A stretch of DNA of 64,000 nt, from NCBI RefSeq assembly GCF_002119725.1, contig NZ_CP021109.1, forward strand, positions 1,240,001 to 1,304,000. Direction: 5' to 3'. The translations under genes were made by a program, and so were the position numbers. The notes under the pieces are model-generated. The model was not told the DNA's origin. It did no database searches and saw nothing but the letters and a program-made list of their open reading frames with translations. Source of the stretch: Bordetella genomosp. 9 (lineage in GTDB: Bacteria; Pseudomonadota; Gammaproteobacteria; Burkholderiales; Burkholderiaceae_B). Shown piece after piece: positions 36,504 to 44,881 of the stretch; position 1 is the first letter of the stretch, and each line of letters opens with the position of its first letter.

Positions 36504-39500
36504 TCAGGCTGGCGCGGACTGCCGTTCCCGCGGGGACGCCGCCGAGTCGAGCGCTGCTGCCAGCACTTGGGCAACGTGCAGGGATTCTACCCCGGCCCCG
36601 TCCAGTATCTGGTGTCTGCAACTGGTGCCGTCGGCCACGATCCAGCTGTCTGGGGGAGCCGCGCGGACCGCGGGAAGCAGCGCGGCCTCGGCCATGGCCA
36701 CGGAGGCGGCGAAGTGCTCGGCCTCGTAGCCGAAACTGCCCGCCATGCCGCAGCAGGACGATTCGATGACGGACACTTGCAGCCCCGGGATCCACCCGAG
36801 CACGGCGCGGATGGGTTGCACCGCATCGAAAGCCTTCTGGTGACAGTGGCCATGAATCAGGGCGTGTCGCCGCGCAGGCGTGCGCAACGGCAGCGACAGC
36901 CGCCCGGCCTTGTGCTCGCGCACCAGAAACTCCTCGAACAGGAAGGCCGATGCCGCGAGTTTGCGGGCCGCATCGCCGTGGCCGTAATGCAGGAACTCGT
37001 CGCGCAGCGTCAGCAGGCAGGAGGGCTCCAGGCCCACGATCGGCACGCCGCGCGCGACGTAGGGCGACAGTGCATCGAGCACGCGGCGCGCCTCCGCCTT
37101 CGCTTCGTTCACCAGCCCGGCGGCAAGAAACGTCCGCCCGCAGCACAGCGGCCGCTCGCCGGGGCGAACGTTCAGATGCACTGTATAGCCCGCCGTCTCC
37201 AGCACCTGGCGCGCCGCATGGGCGTTGCCGGCTTCCATGTAGTTGTTGAAGGTGTCGACGAACAGGAGCACTTCCTTCGCCGCGCCGGCCCCGGCGGACA
37301 TCGCGTTCTTCGTTGGCATGCCCGCAGCCGCGGCCGGGGCAGGGCCAGCCTGGCGCAGGAACGACGCGCCGAAGCGCGGCAGCGACCGTTGCGGCGCCAG
37401 GCCGAGTCGGCGCTTGATCATCCGCGCCAGCAAGGGGCTGCGGTCGATCAGCCGGACCAGGGCGCCCAGCCGGCTGGCCACAGGCGCATAGCGCGGCAGG
37501 AAGGCCACCGCCCGGTCGCGCAGGACGAGCCCGTGCGCATCCACCCACGCGCGGCGCGCCTCGATTTTCAGCTTGGCCATATCGACGCCCGTCGGGCATT
37601 CGCGGCGGCAGCCTTTGCACGATACGCAAAGGTCCAGCGCATCTTTCACCGCCCTGCTCGCCAGGCCATCCAGCCCGATCTGTCCGCTCAGGGCCAGACG
37701 CAGCGTGTTGGCGCGTCCGCGCGTCACGTGCTGTTCGTCCTTGGTGACGCGGTAACTGGGACACATGGCGCCGCTGTCGAACTTGCGGCAATGGCCGTTG
37801 CTATTGCACATCTCCACGGCCATGGCCAGTCCGCCCGCGGGATCGCCGCCGGTGCCCGGGCGTGATTCGCGGCCGGTCATGGGGTCGCGCGAGACGTTCC
37901 AGACCGACCAGTCCAGCGCCGGCGCATAGGGCTTTACCCGATAGGAGGGCGGATATCGGAAATTGGCGGCGTCGTCCATGCGCGGCGGGTTGACGATCTT
38001 GTCGGGATTGAAGCGATTGCCGGGATCGAACAAGGCCTTGATCTCGCGAAACGCCTGGTTGATCCGGGGGCCGTATTGCCAGCTTACCCATTCGCCTCGG
38101 CACAGCCCGTCGCCATGCTCGCCGGAATAGGCGCCCTTGTAGCGGCGCACCAGTTCGGCCGCCTCCTCGGCGATGGCCCGCATCCGGGCGGCGCCATCGC
38201 GCCGCATATCGAGGATCGGCCGCACGTGCAGCGTCCCCACGCTCGCATGCGCGTACCAGGTGCCTTCGGTGCCGTGGCGATGGAACACCTCGGTCAGCTG
38301 GCGCGTGTATTCCGCCAGGTGCTCCAGCGGCACCGCGCAGTCTTCGATGAAGGATACCGGCTTGCCGTCGCCCCTCATGCTCATCATGATGTTGAGACCC
38401 GCCTTGCGCACTTCCCACAACGCCTTCTGCGCATTGGCGTCGGTCATTTCAACCACCGCCCCTGGCAGACCGAGGTCCCCGGCCAACTCCGTCAGCCCGC
38501 GCAGGCGCGCCAGCAGCATGTCCCTGTCGTCGCCGGCGAACTCCACGAGCAGGATGGCCTGCGGCTGCCCCACCAGGGCGCGTTCGATGACGGGGCGGAA
38601 GGACGGATTGTCCATCGCCAGGTCTATCATGGTGCGGTCCACCAGCTCCACGGCTACCGGTCCCAGTTTGACGATGTGCTGAGCCGCGTCCATGGACTGG
38701 TAGAAAGTCGGGAAGTTCACTACGCCTAATACCTTGTGGGCGGGCAGCGGCGCGAGCTTCAGCGTAAGCCGTCTGGTGAAAGCCAGCGTGCCTTCCGAAC
38801 CGACGAGAAGATGAGCCAGATTCGCCTCGCCGTCGTCGGAATAGGCGCGCGGGTTCTGGCAATCGAAGATATCGATGTTGTAGCCCGCCACCCGTCTCAG
38901 CACCTTGGGCGTGCGCGCCGCGATCTCCTCGCGTTCGCGCAGGGCAATGGCGCGCACGCCTTCCAGGATTTCGCGCAGGCGCGGGTCGGGCGCCAGCTGC
39001 GATACGGGGCCGAAGGCGCCTTCCGTGCCGTCGGCAAGGGTGGCATCGATGGAAAGCACGTTGTGCACCATATTGCCGTATTCGATCGAGCGCGAGCCGC
39101 AGGAATTGTTGCCCGCCATGCCGCCGAGCGTGCACTGCGCCGAGGTCGACACGTCCACCGGAAACCACAGGCCATGCGGCTTGAGCCAGGCGTTCAGGTG
39201 ATCCAGAACGATGCCGGGTTCCACCGTCACCGTCCGCGCCTGCGGGTCGAAGTCGGTCACCCGGTTCAGCCACTTGCTGGTATCGATGACCAAAGCCTCC
39301 GCCACCGTCTGTCCGCACTGGCTGGTACCCGCCCCGCGCGCAAGCACCGGTACTTGCGCGTCCCGGGCGACGTCCAGGGCGACCGCCAGATCGGCCTGGT
39401 CGCGCGGCACCACGATGCCGATCGGGGTGATCTGATAGATGGAGGCGTCCGTGGCATAGCGTCCCCGGCTCGCGCCATCGAAAAGCACGTCGCCGCGCAG

Positions 39501-39599
39501 CGCCTTGCGCAGCCTGGTGGCGAGGGCGGGCGCTGCGCCGGCGGCATAAGGGACCAGGCGCACAGGCTGGGGCAGAACCGGGGAGGGGGTCGTAGTCAT
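36504..39599 (-). CDS. FAD-linked oxidase/Fe-S dehydrogenase (YdiJ-like, D-2-hydroxyacid)
   Basis: A 1031-residue protein fusing a GlcD-type FAD domain with Fe-S and CCG domains, as in E. coli YdiJ (a D-2-hydroxyglutarate dehydrogenase). The PCMH FAD site has LARGAGTSQCGQTVAEALVID and GGMAGNNSCGSRSIEYGNM; the oxidase C-domain follows to about 530; Fe-S ligands are in CNSNGHCRKFDSGAMCPSY and CVSCKGCRRECPTGVDM; the CCG domain has ESSCCGMAGSFGYE near 930. It likely oxidises a D-2-hydroxy acid to a 2-oxo acid and passes electrons to the quinone pool. Its start overlaps tctA by 4 nt. Confidence 0.88.
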   Translation of the reverse strand: MTTTPSPVLPQPVRLVPYAAGAAPALATRLRKALRGDVLFDGASRGRYATDASIYQITPIGIVVPRDQADLAVALDVARDAQVPVLARGAGTSQCGQTVAEALVIDTSKWLNRVTDFDPQARTVTVEPGIVLDHLNAWLKPHGLWFPVDVSTSAQCTLGGMAGNNSCGSRSIEYGNMVHNVLSIDATLADGTEGAFGPVSQLAPDPRLREILEGVRAIALREREEIAARTPKVLRRVAGYNIDIFDCQNPRAYSDDGEANLAHLLVGSEGTLAFTRRLTLKLAPLPAHKVLGVVNFPTFYQSMDAAQHIVKLGPVAVELVDRTMIDLAMDNPSFRPVIERALVGQPQAILLVEFAGDDRDMLLARLRGLTELAGDLGLPGAVVEMTDANAQKALWEVRKAGLNIMMSMRGDGKPVSFIEDCAVPLEHLAEYTRQLTEVFHRHGTEGTWYAHASVGTLHVRPILDMRRDGAARMRAIAEEAAELVRRYKGAYSGEHGDGLCRGEWVSWQYGPRINQAFREIKALFDPGNRFNPDKIVNPPRMDDAANFRYPPSYRVKPYAPALDWSVWNVSRDPMTGRESRPGTGGDPAGGLAMAVEMCNSNGHCRKFDSGAMCPSYRVTKDEQHVTRGRANTLRLALSGQIGLDGLASRAVKDALDLCVSCKGCRRECPTGVDMAKLKIEARRAWVDAHGLVLRDRAVAFLPRYAPVASRLGALVRLIDRSPLLARMIKRRLGLAPQRSLPRFGASFLRQAGPAPAAAAGMPTKNAMSAGAGAAKEVLLFVDTFNNYMEAGNAHAARQVLETAGYTVHLNVRPGERPLCCGRTFLAAGLVNEAKAEARRVLDALSPYVARGVPIVGLEPSCLLTLRDEFLHYGHGDAARKLAASAFLFEEFLVREHKAGRLSLPLRTPARRHALIHGHCHQKAFDAVQPIRAVLGWIPGLQVSVIESSCCGMAGSFGYEAEHFAASVAMAEAALLPAVRAAPPDSWIVADGTSCRHQILDGAGVESLHVAQVLAAALDSAASPRERQSAPA

Positions 39600-41116
39600 G
39601 GATAGCGAGGCGACAAAGCGTTGCGGTGCTTGCGCAACCGTCCGATCAGGGCCGAAATGAGGGGCCAGAAGAGGGCGACCATGGCCAGCGCGACGATGCT
39701 GCCCACCAGGCCGTTGGACCAGAACACGCTCAGACTGCCCGAGGAAATCAGCATGGTCTGGCGAAAGGCGTCCTCCGCGCGGTCGCCCAGCACCAGGGCC
39801 AGCACCAGCGGGGCCAATGGGTATTGCAGCTTCTTGAAGAGATAGCCCACCACGCCGAACACCAGCATCAGCCAGATATCGAAGCCCGCGTTATGGACGG
39901 TGTATGCGCCGATGGCGCATACCACCAGAATCATCGGCGCCACGATGGAAAAGGGAATGCGCAGGATGGCCGCGAACAGCGGCACCGTGCACAGCACCAC
40001 GAAGAGACCCGCCAGATTGCCCAGGTACATGCTGGCGATCAATCCCCACACAAACTCTTTTTGCTCGGCGAACAGCAGCGGGCCGGGCTGCAGGCCCCAT
40101 ATCATCAGTCCGCCCAGCAGCACCGCGGCCGTCGCCGAGCCGGGGATGCCCAAAGCCAGCATCGGCAGCAGCGCGCTCGTGCCCGCCGCGTGCGCCGCGG
40201 TCTCGGGCGCCAGCACGCCCTCCACGTTGCCCTGGCCGAAGGAGTCCGGCTGCTTGGAAAATTTCTTCGCCACGCCATATCCCATGAAGGATGCTGCGAT
40301 CGCTCCACCCGGCGTGACGCCCAGCCAGCAGCCGATCGCCGCCGATCGCAACAGCACCAGCCAGTAGCGCGGCAGGCCCGCCCAGGTCTTGAACACCACT
40401 TTCAGATCGATGGCGGCTTTCTTGCCCTTGAAGGCGACGCCTTCCTCCATGGTCAGCAGGATTTCGCCGATGCCGAACAGGCCGATGACGGCCACCAGGA
40501 AGTCGAAGCCGCGCAGCAGCTCCGAAGAGCCGAAGGTCATGCGCAAGTCGCCTGAAACGGTGTCCATGCCCACGGCTGCCAGGGCGAAACCGATGCCCAT
40601 GGCGATGAGGATCTTGGGCTTGGACTCGCGTCCCATCCCGATAAAGCTGCAGAACGTGAGCAAGTAGACCGCAAAGAACTCGGCCGGGCCGAAACGCAAG
40701 GCGAAGCGCGCCACCGCCGGGGCCAGGAAGGTTATGAGCAGCACCCCGACCAAGGCGCCGAAAAACGACCCGGTGAAGGCGGACGTCAACGCCTGCCCCG
40801 CCCGCCCTTGTTGCGCCATCGGATAGCCGTCGAATGTGGTGGCCACCGACCAGGCCTCGCCCGGAATATTGAAAAGAATGGACGTGATGGCGCCGCCGAA
40901 GAGCGCGCCCCAGTAGATGCATGACAGCAGGATGATGGCCGAGGTGGGGTGCATCGAGAAGGTCAGGGGCAGCAGGATGGCCACGCCATTGGGCCCTCCC
41001 AGCCCGGGCAGCACGCCGACCACGATGCCCAGCAGGATGCCGATCATCATCAGTCCCACGTTGCCCCAGGACAAGACGACGCCGAAGCCGTCCCACAGCG
41101 CGGATAGTTCTTGCAT
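39596..41116 (-). CDS. tctA: Tripartite tricarboxylate transporter large membrane subunit
   Basis: A 506-residue permease with about 11-12 membrane helices. TctA signatures are GVLPGLGGPNGVAILLPLTFSMHPTSAI, GALFGGAITSILFNIPGEAWSVATTFDGYPMAQQGRAGQAL and ETAAHAAGTSALLPMLALGIPGSATAAVLLGGLMIWGLQPGP. It forms the sodium-linked channel with TctB. The 3' end overlaps the dehydrogenase gene by 4 nt; tctB lies 93 nt upstream. Confidence 0.94.
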   Translation of the reverse strand: MQELSALWDGFGVVLSWGNVGLMMIGILLGIVVGVLPGLGGPNGVAILLPLTFSMHPTSAIILLSCIYWGALFGGAITSILFNIPGEAWSVATTFDGYPMAQQGRAGQALTSAFTGSFFGALVGVLLITFLAPAVARFALRFGPAEFFAVYLLTFCSFIGMGRESKPKILIAMGIGFALAAVGMDTVSGDLRMTFGSSELLRGFDFLVAVIGLFGIGEILLTMEEGVAFKGKKAAIDLKVVFKTWAGLPRYWLVLLRSAAIGCWLGVTPGGAIAASFMGYGVAKKFSKQPDSFGQGNVEGVLAPETAAHAAGTSALLPMLALGIPGSATAAVLLGGLMIWGLQPGPLLFAEQKEFVWGLIASMYLGNLAGLFVVLCTVPLFAAILRIPFSIVAPMILVVCAIGAYTVHNAGFDIWLMLVFGVVGYLFKKLQYPLAPLVLALVLGDRAEDAFRQTMLISSGSLSVFWSNGLVGSIVALAMVALFWPLISALIGRLRKHRNALSPRYP

Positions 41117-41209
41117 GGTGTCCTCCTAAGGCATGCGGCCGTCGTATCGGCGCCGGACGCGTCCGCTCGCAAGCGGGCCGGGCGCGCATCGTCCGGACGC
41201 CCGATCGTG

Positions 41210-41716
41210 CTAATAGCCGAAGAGACTTTCCAGCGGCCCCTTTGGCAAGGGCACCAGGAACTTCATCTCGAAGACCCAGAACAGCACGGCCATGACGGCC
41301 GCCGCCAGGGGCAGCCCTTTCCACAAGGGGTATTTGCCTACTGCGCGCATGAAGCCGGCGACGAAAAGGGCGGACGCGACGTAGATGCCAAGAAAGTGAA
41401 TGAGCGCGACGTAGAGCGCCAGCGGTATCAGGACTACGCACACCTGGCGCAGTTCGCCGACGTGCACGAAGGGCCTGCGGTCGCGCTTGCGCAGCGCCTG
41501 TATCGCCACCGCGACCGTGGCCGCCAGGATCAGGATGCCGATGCGCATGGGGAAGTAGCCGGCCTGCGGCCCGTCCTCCGTCCAACCCGCGCCAATGGTG
41601 TAGTTGCTCCAGATCACCGTGGCCGCGAGCGCGGCAATCACAACGGCGACCACCAGTTCCATCGTCATGTACGAAACCGCGGGGCGGCTCGAACCTTGCT
41701 CTTGCTGTTCCAGCAT
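41210..41716 (-). CDS. tctB: Tripartite tricarboxylate transporter small membrane subunit
   Basis: A 168-residue protein with four membrane helices, the TctB/DUF1468 plan: LVVAVVIAALAATVIWSNYTIG, then GYFPMRIGILILAATVAVAI, LIPLALYVALIHFLGIYVASALFVAGFM and PLAAAVMAVLFWVFEMKFLVPLPKGPLESLFGY. The P-L-P-x-G-P-x-E-x-x-x-G-Y tail is characteristic. It lies between tctA and tctC. Confidence 0.92.
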   Translation of the reverse strand: MLEQQEQGSSRPAVSYMTMELVVAVVIAALAATVIWSNYTIGAGWTEDGPQAGYFPMRIGILILAATVAVAIQALRKRDRRPFVHVGELRQVCVVLIPLALYVALIHFLGIYVASALFVAGFMRAVGKYPLWKGLPLAAAVMAVLFWVFEMKFLVPLPKGPLESLFGY

Positions 41717-41754
41717 GATCGTGCTCCTTTCGAGGCGCGCGGAGACCGGTGCGC

Positions 41755-42732
41755 CTAGAAGCCGGCCGACTTGATGATGTCCTTGTGCATGCGCTCATCC
41801 TTCTCCAGATACGCATTGAGCGCCGCGCCGGTCAGCAGCTCCGGTTTCAAGGCGGAGCGCTCCAGGTATTGCTGCCACTCCGGCGTCTCGCTGATCTTTT
41901 TGAAGACATCGGCGTAATAGGCAACCTGGTCCGGCGTCGCCTTGCCGGGCAGCAGGAAGATGCGGAGCATTTCGTAATGCACGTCCAGCCCCTTTTCCTT
42001 GCAGGTGGGGATGTCGGCCCAGCTCTGGGTCTCGGTCACCTTCTGGGTGTAAGACAGACGTTGCTCCGCGAAGACACATAGCGCCCGGTGTTCGCCCGCG
42101 CGCCATTGCGCCACCGACTCCGCGGGATTGTTTACGTTGGCGTCGATATGATTGCCGGACAGCTGGGTGGCCGCTTCGCCGCCGCCCTTGTACGGCACGT
42201 AAATGAACTTCGCTCCGGTCGCGTGCTCGACCATCGCGGTGATCATCTGGTCCTCGCGCTTGGAGCTGGTGCCGCCCATCTTCAGCTTGCCGGCCTTTGC
42301 CGCGGCGATGAACTGGTCCACCGTCTCGTAAGGCGACTTGGCGTTCACCCACAGGACGAACTCATCGACGGCCACCATCGCCACCGGGGAAAGGTCGCGC
42401 CAATTGAAGGGCAGCTTGCTGATCAGGGGCACCGTGTAAAGCGCGGAAGAGGCCACCAGAAGCTTGTGAGGGTCGCCGGCCGATGCCTTGGCGTCCATCA
42501 GGCCCTCTGCGCCGGACGCGCCGGCTTTGTTCACCACGACCATCGGTTGCTTCATCAGGTTGTGCTTGGCGACGATGCCCTGAATGGTCCGAGCCATCTG
42601 GTCCGATGCGCCGCCGGCGCTGAACGGCACGATGATTTCGACAGGTTTGGTGGGTTCCCAGGCCGAAGCGGCGGCGGGCATCAAGACCGCCGTCGCCAGG
42701 GCGATCGCGCAAAGCGCCTTGCTGGATTGCAT
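41755..42732 (-). CDS. tctC: Tripartite tricarboxylate transporter substrate-binding protein
   Basis: A 325-residue Bug-fold protein with a clear signal peptide ending ASA-W (about residue 23). Core motifs are PVEIIVPFSAGGASDQMARTIQ, VVNKAGASGAEGLMDAK, GTSSKREDQMITAMVEHATG and FIYVPYKGGGEAATQLSGNHIDANVNNPAE. ATG 42732 is preceded by AGGAGATCACG. It delivers the substrate to TctAB. The R-E-D and N-N variants near the pocket differ from the other Bug protein in the window, so the ligands probably differ. Confidence 0.92.
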   Translation of the reverse strand: MQSSKALCAIALATAVLMPAAASAWEPTKPVEIIVPFSAGGASDQMARTIQGIVAKHNLMKQPMVVVNKAGASGAEGLMDAKASAGDPHKLLVASSALYTVPLISKLPFNWRDLSPVAMVAVDEFVLWVNAKSPYETVDQFIAAAKAGKLKMGGTSSKREDQMITAMVEHATGAKFIYVPYKGGGEAATQLSGNHIDANVNNPAESVAQWRAGEHRALCVFAEQRLSYTQKVTETQSWADIPTCKEKGLDVHYEMLRIFLLPGKATPDQVAYYADVFKKISETPEWQQYLERSALKPELLTGAALNAYLEKDERMHKDIIKSAGF

Positions 42733-42802
42733 CGTGATCTCCTCAGTGGTGGTGTGGTCGCGCAATGGGCGCCGCCTTCTGCGAAGCGATCGCCCCGGGG
42801 CA

Positions 42803-44020
42803 TCAGGCCGCTTTCGCCCGGCTTTCTTGTGCGCCGTCCTGCAAGACGTCCATGGCCGCCTGCACGCCGCTGCCGCGCAATGCGATGCCGGAGAGTTTCA
42901 GACCCATCTCGCATCCCGCCAGGGTCGCCATCAGGGTCAGGTCGTTGCAATCGCCCAGGTGGCCGATGCGGAACATCCGGCCCTTGATCTTGCCCAGGCC
43001 GGTGCCCAGGGACATGTCGAAGCGCTCATAGACCAGCCGGCGCACCGCGTCGGCATCCACGCCCGGGGGCATCACAACCCCGGTGAGCACCGGCGAGTAG
43101 CGTTCCGGCTCCACGCACTGGATCTCCAGTCCCCATTCCTGGACGGCAGCGCGGCACGCGCGCGCCAGCCGCTGATGGCGCGCGAAAACCGCGTCCAGTC
43201 CCTCGGCAAGAATCATCTCCAACGATTCGTGCAGCGCGTAGAGCAAGTTCGTGTTCGGGGTATAAGGCCAGTAGCCCGTCTGGTTGCTTTCCAGGATTTC
43301 GGACCAGCGCCAGAAGCTGCGCGGCAGCCCCCCGTGCCGGCTGCATTCGATGGCCTTCGGCGAAAGGGCGTTGAAGCTGATGCCCGGCGGAAGCATCAGC
43401 CCCTTCTGGGAGCCGGAGATCGAGACGTCCACGCCCCATTCGTCGTGGCGGTAGTCGGCGCAGGCCAAGCCCGAGATGGTGTCGACCATCAGAAGGGCAG
43501 GGTGGCCCGCGGCGTCGATGGCGCGGCGAACCGCGGCGATATCCGATGTGACGCCGGTGGAGGTTTCGTTGTGGACGACGCACACCGCCTTGATCTGGTG
43601 GCCGGGGTCCCCGCGCAAGCGCTCTTCTATCATCTGCGGCTGCACGCCGCGCCGCCATCCTTCCGTGCCGGGCAAGCCCAGGAACTCCGGCTTCAGCCCC
43701 AATCCTTCGGCCATCTTTTTCCAGAGGGTGGCGAAATGGCCCGTCTCGAACATCAACACCTGATCGCCGGGATTCATGGTGTTCGATAGCGCCGCTTCCC
43801 AGGCGCCCGTGCCGGAGGCGGGGTAGATGATGACCGGATGCCGGGTCTTGAAAATTTTTTTGATGCCCTGCAGGACTGCCAGGCCGAGGGCGCCGAATTC
43901 CGGGCCGCGATGGTCGATGGTGGGGTAGCTCATGGCCCGCAGCAACCGGTCCGGCACCGGGCTGGGGCCGGGAATCTGCAGGAAATGGCGCCCTGCGGGA
44001 TGGAAGTCGAGTCGCAGCAT
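42803..44020 (-). CDS. Class V aminotransferase (alanine/serine-glyoxylate type)
   Basis: A 405-residue PLP enzyme. Family traits are FLQIPGPSPVPDRLLRAM near the N-terminus, IYPASGTGAWEAALSN, HNETSTGVTSDIAAVRRAI, MVDTISGLACADYRHDEWGVDVSISGSQKGLMLPPG with the PLP lysine in SQKG, and MFRIGHLGDCNDLTLMATLAGCE. Such enzymes use glyoxylate or a 2-oxo acid as amino acceptor. It is the first gene of the operon with TctCBA and the FAD dehydrogenase; the pair (dehydrogenase to an oxo acid, aminotransferase on an oxo acid) suggests a linked catabolic route. Confidence 0.9.
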   Translation of the reverse strand: MLRLDFHPAGRHFLQIPGPSPVPDRLLRAMSYPTIDHRGPEFGALGLAVLQGIKKIFKTRHPVIIYPASGTGAWEAALSNTMNPGDQVLMFETGHFATLWKKMAEGLGLKPEFLGLPGTEGWRRGVQPQMIEERLRGDPGHQIKAVCVVHNETSTGVTSDIAAVRRAIDAAGHPALLMVDTISGLACADYRHDEWGVDVSISGSQKGLMLPPGISFNALSPKAIECSRHGGLPRSFWRWSEILESNQTGYWPYTPNTNLLYALHESLEMILAEGLDAVFARHQRLARACRAAVQEWGLEIQCVEPERYSPVLTGVVMPPGVDADAVRRLVYERFDMSLGTGLGKIKGRMFRIGHLGDCNDLTLMATLAGCEMGLKLSGIALRGSGVQAAMDVLQDGAQESRAKAA

Positions 44021-44042
44021 AAGCCCCTCGCTCCTGGTGTTT

Positions 44043-44064
44043 GGAATTTTGAATGCAAAATACC
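44043..44064. promoter_or_regulatory. Candidate operator upstream of aminotransferase-Tct operon
   Basis: GGAATTTTG-AATG-CAAAATACC is a near-perfect inverted repeat (ATTTTG/CAAAAT, with outer GG/CC) 22 nt upstream of the first gene of the minus-strand operon. It is a reasonable site for the GntR regulator encoded at the operon end. It shares the TACC/GGTA ends with the other GntR operator. Confidence 0.5.
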
Positions 44065-44209
44065 ATAGCAGCAGGCGAAGGGGCTGGGAAGAGTGTCAAG
44101 CCATTTTTTTGGATAGTGGTTTACCCGCGTGGATGCGCGGGGAGATGAGGGGCGCTGCGCAGATCGCCAAGCGCCGCGGTGTGCACAGCTTCGAGATGAC
44201 GCTCAGGCG

Positions 44210-44252
44210 CCGGGCGCTTCCCCGCCACCTCGCATGGCGGGGAAGCGCCCGG
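44210..44252. repeat. Perfect 18-bp hairpin after a hypothetical gene
   Basis: CCGGGCGCTTCCCCGCCA at 44210-44227 and its exact reverse complement at 44235-44252 are separated by 7 nt. It lies 2 nt beyond the stop of the minus-strand hypothetical gene. It lacks a T-run, so it could be a transcript-stabilising 3' hairpin, a weak terminator or a mobile palindromic repeat. Confidence 0.75.
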
Positions 44253-44254
44253 CC

Positions 44255-44881
44255 CTATGGGCCGCGGCGAACGCTCAGCGTCGGCCATTTATCGAGGAAG
44301 GGCCAGAACACCATCAGCATGACATCGTCGTTATCGAATCCAAGGCTGTCTGTGGGTTTCTGCGCCCCAATGTTGGCGTAGTTGCCCGCACCGATCTTCT
44401 GTGTCTTGCCCTTCAGGTCCATGGCCTTGAATTCCGAATCCTCCAACTGAAAGACTACATTGCCGGATGAGCCGGTTTTGTATGGCACCAGTTGTCCGGA
44501 ATGCGGCTCGACGGTTATCGACGACGGTCCGGACACGAGCGCCTTCCCGTCTGCGGAAATCTTGAGGTACCGCTTATATGCCGAGTTATTGATCATCGCG
44601 ACGTAGAACGCGCTGTCAGGCGGCAGGTTCAATGTGTATGTGACGTTCCCAATGCCTCCATCGCCTCCATTGTCTCCGTTGCCTCCATCGCTTCCATTGC
44701 CTCCAAATGCGCTTCTCTTGGCCACTGGCAGCGAAAGGGCTGCATCGATACTTTGACTCGACGAGCCTTCAAACAGCTTGTGCACGTCCCACAAGTCGCT
44801 TATCTTGCCGCTCTTGGCGGTGTAGTACTCATCGCGCCACACAACGTTATGGACACTCTTGCAGAGAAACAGGCCGGTCAA
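44255..44881 (-). CDS. Hypothetical protein with Gly/Asn/Asp tripeptide repeats
   Basis: Up to 208 residues. The first 55 residues are polar, then comes a Gly-rich tract (GGNGSDGGNGDNGGDGG) encoded by six 9-bp tandem units, then a beta-rich domain (VTYTLNLPPDSAFYVAMINN, SSITVEPHSGQLVPYKTG, VVFQLEDSEFKAMDL). The start is uncertain: a TTG at 44881 or GTG at 44842, and no good ribosome site; the gene overlaps the 5' end of the divergent membrane-protein gene by up to 33 nt. It may be 5'-truncated. No family recognised. Confidence 0.5.
   Translation of the reverse strand: MTGLFLCKSVHNVVWRDEYYTAKSGKISDLWDVHKLFEGSSSQSIDAALSLPVAKRSAFGGNGSDGGNGDNGGDGGIGNVTYTLNLPPDSAFYVAMINNSAYKRYLKISADGKALVSGPSSITVEPHSGQLVPYKTGSSGNVVFQLEDSEFKAMDLKGKTQKIGAGNYANIGAQKPTDSLGFDNDDVMLMVFWPFLDKWPTLSVRRGP
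44654..44707. repeat. Six 9-bp tandem repeats within a coding region
   Basis: Six units of consensus GCCTCCATY (44654, 44663, 44672, 44681, 44690, 44699) with one or two differences each. On the minus strand they encode Gly-Gly-Asn/Asp tripeptides in the hypothetical gene. The 9-bp unit preserves the frame when copy number changes. Confidence 0.85.

Noticed and set aside
35776..37791. 671-codon open frame on the minus strand
   Set aside because: Only its last 230 codons (from 36468) are a real GntR gene; the upstream part is out of frame with the YdiJ-like gene and has no family character.
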